Source: Pseudolabrys sp. Root1462
GTDB lineage: Bacteria; Pseudomonadota; Alphaproteobacteria; Rhizobiales; Xanthobacteraceae
DNA: 63,539 bases
Assembly (NCBI RefSeq): GCF_001426945.1
Contig: NZ_LMFS01000001.1
Coordinates: 3,317,897-3,381,435 of the forward strand
Reading direction: 5' to 3'
Shown: positions 59,889 to 63,539 of the stretch, one piece after another
How positions within the stretch are numbered: position 1 is the first letter of the stretch
How the letters are laid out: each line of letters begins with the position of its first letter
Notes under the pieces: model-generated
Told to the model about the DNA's origin: nothing
What the model saw: only the letters and a program-made list of their open reading frames with translations
The model's database searches: none
Made by a program: the position numbers and the translations under genes

Positions 59889-62054
59889 CTAGTTCAAGGC
59901 GGGCTGAGCCGCTTTCATGGTTGCATTATTGGTGACTGGTATATGAACCGCCAGTTCCGAGAGCTTCTCAACATCGAGAATGAAGGCGACGCGTCCGTTG
60001 CCGAGGATGGTCGCGGCGGCGATGCCTGGAACTGCGCCGTAGCTCTCCTCGATGCTCTTGATCACCACCTGCTGATGACCGAGCAATTCGTCGACCACCA
60101 GGCCAATGCGGGAACCTTCGCCGGTGTCCGTGATGATGACGACGCGCTCGGAGTTGGCGGCGGCCGAGGAGCCGATGCCGAGAAGGTCGCCGAGCAAGAC
60201 GATCGGTACGAATTCGCCGCGGAGCTGTAGCATGCCGTGCGTGCCGATCAGGGCGCTGATCTCGCCACGCGACGGCCGCAAGCATTCGACGATGGCCGAC
60301 AGCGGCATGACGTAAGTCTGGGTGCCGACCTTGATGACCATGCCGTCCATGACCGCCAGCGTCAGCGGCAAGGCGAGCTGGATGGTCATGCCCTGACCGC
60401 GGACCGACTTCAGCGTGATGCGGCCGCCGAGGTCCTGGATGTTGCTGCGGACGACGTCCATGCCGACACCGCGGCCGGAGATGTCCGAGATGGTCTCGGC
60501 GGTGGAGAAGCCCGGCATCATGATGAGATTGTTGATCTCGTCTTCGCTCAACTGTGCGTCCGGCCCGACCAGGCCCTTCTCGCGGGCGATCTTGAGCACG
60601 CGCTCCGAATTGATGCCGGCGCCGTCGTCCTTGATCTCGATGACGATGCGGCCGCCGCGGTGTTCCGCGGAAAGGCGGATGACGCCCTCTTCCGGCTTGC
60701 CTGCGGCGAGACGGGCGGCCGGGGCTTCGACGCCGTGGTCGACCGAGTTGCGGATGATGTGGGTGAGCGGGTCGCCGAGGCGCTCGATGATCGAGCGGTC
60801 GACTTCGGTCGTTTCACCGTGGGTCTCAAGGCGCACCTTCTTGTGCGTCTTGGCGGCGACCTCGCGGACCAGACGCGGCATGCGCTGGAACACCGAGCCG
60901 ACGGGCTGGGCGCGCATGGACATCACGCTGTCCTTGAGCTCGCGGGTGTGGTGCGCGACCTCGTCCAAAATCTGGATCAGGCGCATGCTGGTGGTTTCCG
61001 GCAGATCCTGCACGATCTGCCCGAGCATGGCCTGCGAAATGACGAGCTCGCCGACCATGTTGACAACCCGGTCGATACGGTCGAGCTCGATGCGGGTCGT
61101 GGTCGCGGCGGGCTTTGTGCGCCCGGCGCCGCCGGCCGCGGCCGGCTCGGCGGGGGGCGCGGCGACGGCAGGTTTGGCTTCGACCTTCGCCGCCGGCATC
61201 TCCGGCGCCAGGGGCGGAGCATCGATCGTCGGCATGGACATGGCCGCCGGCACGTCGATCGGCATCGCGACCGGGGCCGGCGTCCGGTCCTCGATCGTCA
61301 GATCGCAATCACCGGAGACGAATTCAAAGACTTCATCCACCTGTTCGCGCGTCGCCTCGGTGCGCAGCGTCGCATGCCACCACAAGTACGGAACGTCCGT
61401 CTCGATGTCGGTCAGCGCCGGCAGGTTGTCGCTATTCGCGGTCAGCTCGAGCTCACCGAGCTTGCGCAACTCGCGCAGCACGTAAAGCGGCTCGTTGGCT
61501 TTCTTCAGCATCTCGGCCTTGGGCCGGAAGGTGATCTCGTAAACGTTTTGGCCAAGGGCAGTGGGCGCATCGACTGCAATTTCATCGAGGTCGACGGCAA
61601 CCGGCATGAAATCGAGTCCCTCAAAATCCGCCGGCGCGATGTCTCCGTCGCCGTGTCCGCCGCCACCGCCTTGTTCGATGATCTGCTCGAGGCCGCTGCG
61701 GACCTCGGCGCCAAACCCGTCTGCGATTTCTTGACCGGAGCGCGACATCTGGACGAGGTCAGAGAGCACGTCGCTCGCTGACAGCAGAACATCGAGGTTG
61801 TCGGAAGTCGCTGAAAGGCTGCCGTTGCGCAGACCGTCCAGAACCGTCTCGAACACATGGGCGAACCCAACGAGCTGTTCAAAACCGAAGATGCCGGCGC
61901 CGCCTTTGACGGAGTGAACGCCGCGGAACACGGCATTGACGGTCTCGTCATTGCCCTCGCCTGATCGGATATCGGTGAGGCCGATCTCGATCTGCTGCAT
62001 CGCTTCGTCGCACTCGTCGAAGAATGTTTTCTTCAGATCGTCCAAGCTTGCCAT
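59889..62054 (-). CDS. cheA: chemotaxis histidine kinase CheA
   Basis: A 721-residue kinase. The P1/Hpt domain has His47 in FRGVHSVKGGAGIFGF. A regulatory segment with a CheY-binding-like domain (residues about 165-265) and an Ala/Pro linker follow. The dimerisation helix is TTTRIELDRIDRVVNMVGELVISQAML. ATPase boxes are HIIRNSVDHGVE, DDGAGI and GFSTAETISDISGRGVGMDVV, and a CheW-like C-terminal domain ends the protein. It phosphorylates CheY and CheB in response to receptors. Preceded by the STAS-receiver gene. Confidence 0.96.
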   Translation of the reverse strand: MASLDDLKKTFFDECDEAMQQIEIGLTDIRSGEGNDETVNAVFRGVHSVKGGAGIFGFEQLVGFAHVFETVLDGLRNGSLSATSDNLDVLLSASDVLSDLVQMSRSGQEIADGFGAEVRSGLEQIIEQGGGGGHGDGDIAPADFEGLDFMPVAVDLDEIAVDAPTALGQNVYEITFRPKAEMLKKANEPLYVLRELRKLGELELTANSDNLPALTDIETDVPYLWWHATLRTEATREQVDEVFEFVSGDCDLTIEDRTPAPVAMPIDVPAAMSMPTIDAPPLAPEMPAAKVEAKPAVAAPPAEPAAAGGAGRTKPAATTTRIELDRIDRVVNMVGELVISQAMLGQIVQDLPETTSMRLIQILDEVAHHTRELKDSVMSMRAQPVGSVFQRMPRLVREVAAKTHKKVRLETHGETTEVDRSIIERLGDPLTHIIRNSVDHGVEAPAARLAAGKPEEGVIRLSAEHRGGRIVIEIKDDGAGINSERVLKIAREKGLVGPDAQLSEDEINNLIMMPGFSTAETISDISGRGVGMDVVRSNIQDLGGRITLKSVRGQGMTIQLALPLTLAVMDGMVIKVGTQTYVMPLSAIVECLRPSRGEISALIGTHGMLQLRGEFVPIVLLGDLLGIGSSAAANSERVVIITDTGEGSRIGLVVDELLGHQQVVIKSIEESYGAVPGIAAATILGNGRVAFILDVEKLSELAVHIPVTNNATMKAAQPALN

Positions 62055-62096
62055 GTTCTCAGCCTTGTCCGTCAGTCTTGCTTCAATACGATCCGC

Positions 62097-62852
62097 TCAG
62101 GGGGCAACTTTTCGCACTGTGGCGACCAGGCGTTCAGGGTCAAACGGCTTCACCATCCAACCAGTGGCCCCGGCCTCGCGCGCCAGATTCTTCTTGTCGC
62201 CGTCGCTTTCCGTCGTCAGCACCAGGATCGGCTTCGATTTGTAGGTCGGATCGCGACGCAGATTGCGGATCACTTCGTATCCGTCCATCCGCGGCATGTT
62301 GATGTCGGTGATGATGACATCGACCTCCGCCTTTTCCCTCGCCAGCACATCGAGACCGTCCTGCCCGTCGACGGCCTGGATCACATCGAAGCCGGCCTCG
62401 GCGAGGGTCAGCATCAGCATGTCGCGTATCGTCTTGGAGTCGTCGATCGTGAGAATGCGTTTGCTCATAACCTTCTCGCTGATTGGAGGAAATTCGGCGT
62501 CGATGGCCGGTGCCATGTCTGCCGATGAGGCGTCGAGCACCTCGCCGGTACCGTATTGATCCTCGGAAGGTTGGCCGTGATCGAGATGAGCCTGCCAGTC
62601 GAGGCCGAAGTCTTCGAACGTGGCGACAAATGCCGCCGACGGGTTCCTGATCTTGATGCTCTCGCCGGCGCGGAGCGCAGCGAGGACGATCTGCGTGCAG
62701 GGCAGCGTCAGGGTCTCGACCTCCGACGCATCGAGCGCCAACGGCGCGTCCCCACTGACGCGCTGGCGCATCAGCTCGAGAAAGGATTCGGCCGCCGCCT
62801 GATCGAGGGCCGACGGCAGCATCACGACGTTCTGTTCGGCGTTGCCCATCAT
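62097..62852 (-). CDS. STAS-receiver fusion (CheY with N-terminal STAS domain)
   Basis: A 251-residue protein. Residues about 1-95 form a STAS domain (VVMLPSALDQAAAESFLELMRQRVSGDAPLALDASEVETLTLPCTQIVLAALRAG). After a Ser/Asp/Pro-rich linker the receiver starts at about residue 129 (MSKRILTIDDSKTIRDMLMLTLAEAGF), with Asp in VIITDINMPRMDG and Lys in MVKPFDPE. There is no stop between the two. The receiver alone is a complete CheY, and the internal ATG at 62468 could be used separately, though the AAGG before it is too close. Upstream of cheA. Confidence 0.85.
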   Translation of the reverse strand: MMGNAEQNVVMLPSALDQAAAESFLELMRQRVSGDAPLALDASEVETLTLPCTQIVLAALRAGESIKIRNPSAAFVATFEDFGLDWQAHLDHGQPSEDQYGTGEVLDASSADMAPAIDAEFPPISEKVMSKRILTIDDSKTIRDMLMLTLAEAGFDVIQAVDGQDGLDVLAREKAEVDVIITDINMPRMDGYEVIRNLRRDPTYKSKPILVLTTESDGDKKNLAREAGATGWMVKPFDPERLVATVRKVAP

Positions 62853-62862
62853 CGCATCATTC

Positions 62863-63539
62863 CTATGCTCTTGCCGCGGTCTTGGCCGATGCAGTGACGC
62901 CATCGCAGGCATCGAGGATCGCTTCGGCCATATGCGAGAGCGATACCTGACGCATTACGGCCCCACGCTCGAAGGCAACGCGCGGCATGCCGTAAATCAG
63001 CGCCGACGCTTCGTCCTGGCCCAGGGTGTACGCGCCGGCCTGGCGCATGCTCAGCAACCCTTCCGCGCCGTCCTTGCCCATGCCGGTCAGGATCGAACCG
63101 ACCGCGGATTTGCCGGCCGCCTTCGCCACCGACCGGAACAGAACGTCGACCGACGGCCGGTGACCCGAAACCGGGGCCGACTCGCTCAAGGCGCAGCGAT
63201 ATTCGCTGCCCGAACGCACCACCTCCAGATGATGCGAGCCCGGCGCGATATAGACGTGACCGGCCTCGATGGTTTCGTTATGCGCGGCTTCGGACACCTT
63301 CATCGGACATTCGCGGTTGAGACGCTCCGCAAAGGCGGTGGTGAAGCGTGGCGGCATGTGCTGGGTGACGACAATCGGCGGGCATTCCGCCGGCAGGTGC
63401 ATCAAGACCTTCTTCAGCGCCTCGACGCCGCCGGTCGATGCGCCGATCGCCACGAGGCGTTCGCCCGTGCCGCCGGCATAGGCGCGCCGCGGCTTCGCCG
63501 GCGCCAGCGCCGCGGCATTGCGGCCGACCCGCGCGCGCG
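62863..63539 (-). CDS. cheB: chemotaxis methylesterase CheB (partial, 5' end outside the window)
   Basis: The C-terminal methylesterase domain of CheB, which removes methyl groups from receptor glutamates. The catalytic Ser is in GASTGGVEAL, His in VTQHMPPRFT and Asp in GMGKDGAEGL. The reading frame continues without a stop to the right edge (ARVGRNAAALAPAKPRRAYAGGTGERLVAIGAS), which looks like the linker to a receiver domain. The GTG just before AIGAS is therefore internal. It ends 11 bases before the STAS-receiver start. Confidence 0.93.
   Translation of the reverse strand, partial: RARVGRNAAALAPAKPRRAYAGGTGERLVAIGASTGGVEALKKVLMHLPAECPPIVVTQHMPPRFTTAFAERLNRECPMKVSEAAHNETIEAGHVYIAPGSHHLEVVRSGSEYRCALSESAPVSGHRPSVDVLFRSVAKAAGKSAVGSILTGMGKDGAEGLLSMRQAGAYTLGQDEASALIYGMPRVAFERGAVMRQVSLSHMAEAILDACDGVTASAKTAARA

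Noticed and set aside
63453-63453. GTG just before AIGASTGG as the start of CheB
   Set aside because: The frame continues upstream without a stop to the window edge as a typical CheB linker, so the gene is truncated by the window.
1-63539. CRISPR arrays, insertion sequences, prophage, tRNA or rRNA genes
   Set aside because: No regularly spaced repeats, transposase or integrase motifs, tRNA cloverleaf or rRNA sequence were seen on either strand.

Overview
The window looks like chromosomal DNA of a high-GC alphaproteobacterium of the order Hyphomicrobiales (Bradyrhizobium/Rhodopseudomonas/Pseudolabrys-like). This is inferred from the high G+C, an alphaproteobacterial speF leader in front of an ornithine decarboxylase, homospermidine synthase, TAXI-type TRAP and Tct-type carboxylate transporters, DUF2336/DUF6494/DUF3297 proteins, and degenerate palindromic intergenic repeats of the kind common in that group. 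I see no rRNA, tRNA, CRISPR array, insertion sequence, phage gene or attachment site.

Layout. 1-2.9 kb: a DUF892 stress protein and a CPL-type metal P-type ATPase. 2.9-6.8 kb: polyamine module (speF leader RNA, ornithine decarboxylase, GNAT acetyltransferase, homospermidine synthase). 6.8-8.6 kb: divergent LysR/SDR pair. 8.7-12.9 kb: WD40 protein with a CobW-type metallochaperone, a glycine-zipper lipoprotein, an L,D-transpeptidase and small proteins. 12.9-15.7 kb: znuACB behind a Zur box. 15.7-26.3 kb: a DctB/DctD-like two-component system flanked by two TAXI-TRAP systems; the second has a sigma-54-type promoter and two upstream palindromes. 26.3-29.6 kb: bactofilin, DUF6494, and an NCS2-like permease paired with a biuret-hydrolase-like enzyme. 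29.9-34.9 kb: TetR-MFP-RND efflux operon. 35.1-37.6 kb: fluoride riboswitch with crcB, then small proteins. 37.7-40.5 kb: LysR regulator, an oxalate/formate-family MFS carrier and its 40-residue companion. 40.6-44.5 kb: flavodoxin-like reductase, pyrophosphatase, GST, TetR and an isochorismatase-like protein.

44.5-55 kb is the most interesting part. It is a same-strand oxalate catabolism operon: gntR, oxc (oxalyl-CoA decarboxylase), frc (formyl-CoA transferase with a histone-like Lys/Ala tail), a stand-alone 10-formyl-THF hydrolase-type domain, and fhs. Upstream, on the same strand, lies a tctCBA tripartite carboxylate transporter. A 17-bp operator-like sequence in front of gntR has a close copy in front of tctC, which suggests one regulon joining uptake, CoA activation, decarboxylation and entry of the formyl group into folate C1 metabolism. 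The OFA carrier about 4 kb beyond the far end of the operon would be a second transport route.

55.2-63.5 kb: a Cys-rich Crp/Fnr-type regulator, then a chemotaxis region with a receiver protein, a 171-residue partner, a DUF2336 protein, cheY, cheA, a STAS-receiver fusion and a cheB that runs off the right edge. Starts were chosen by Shine-Dalgarno match and family homology; no database search was possible.
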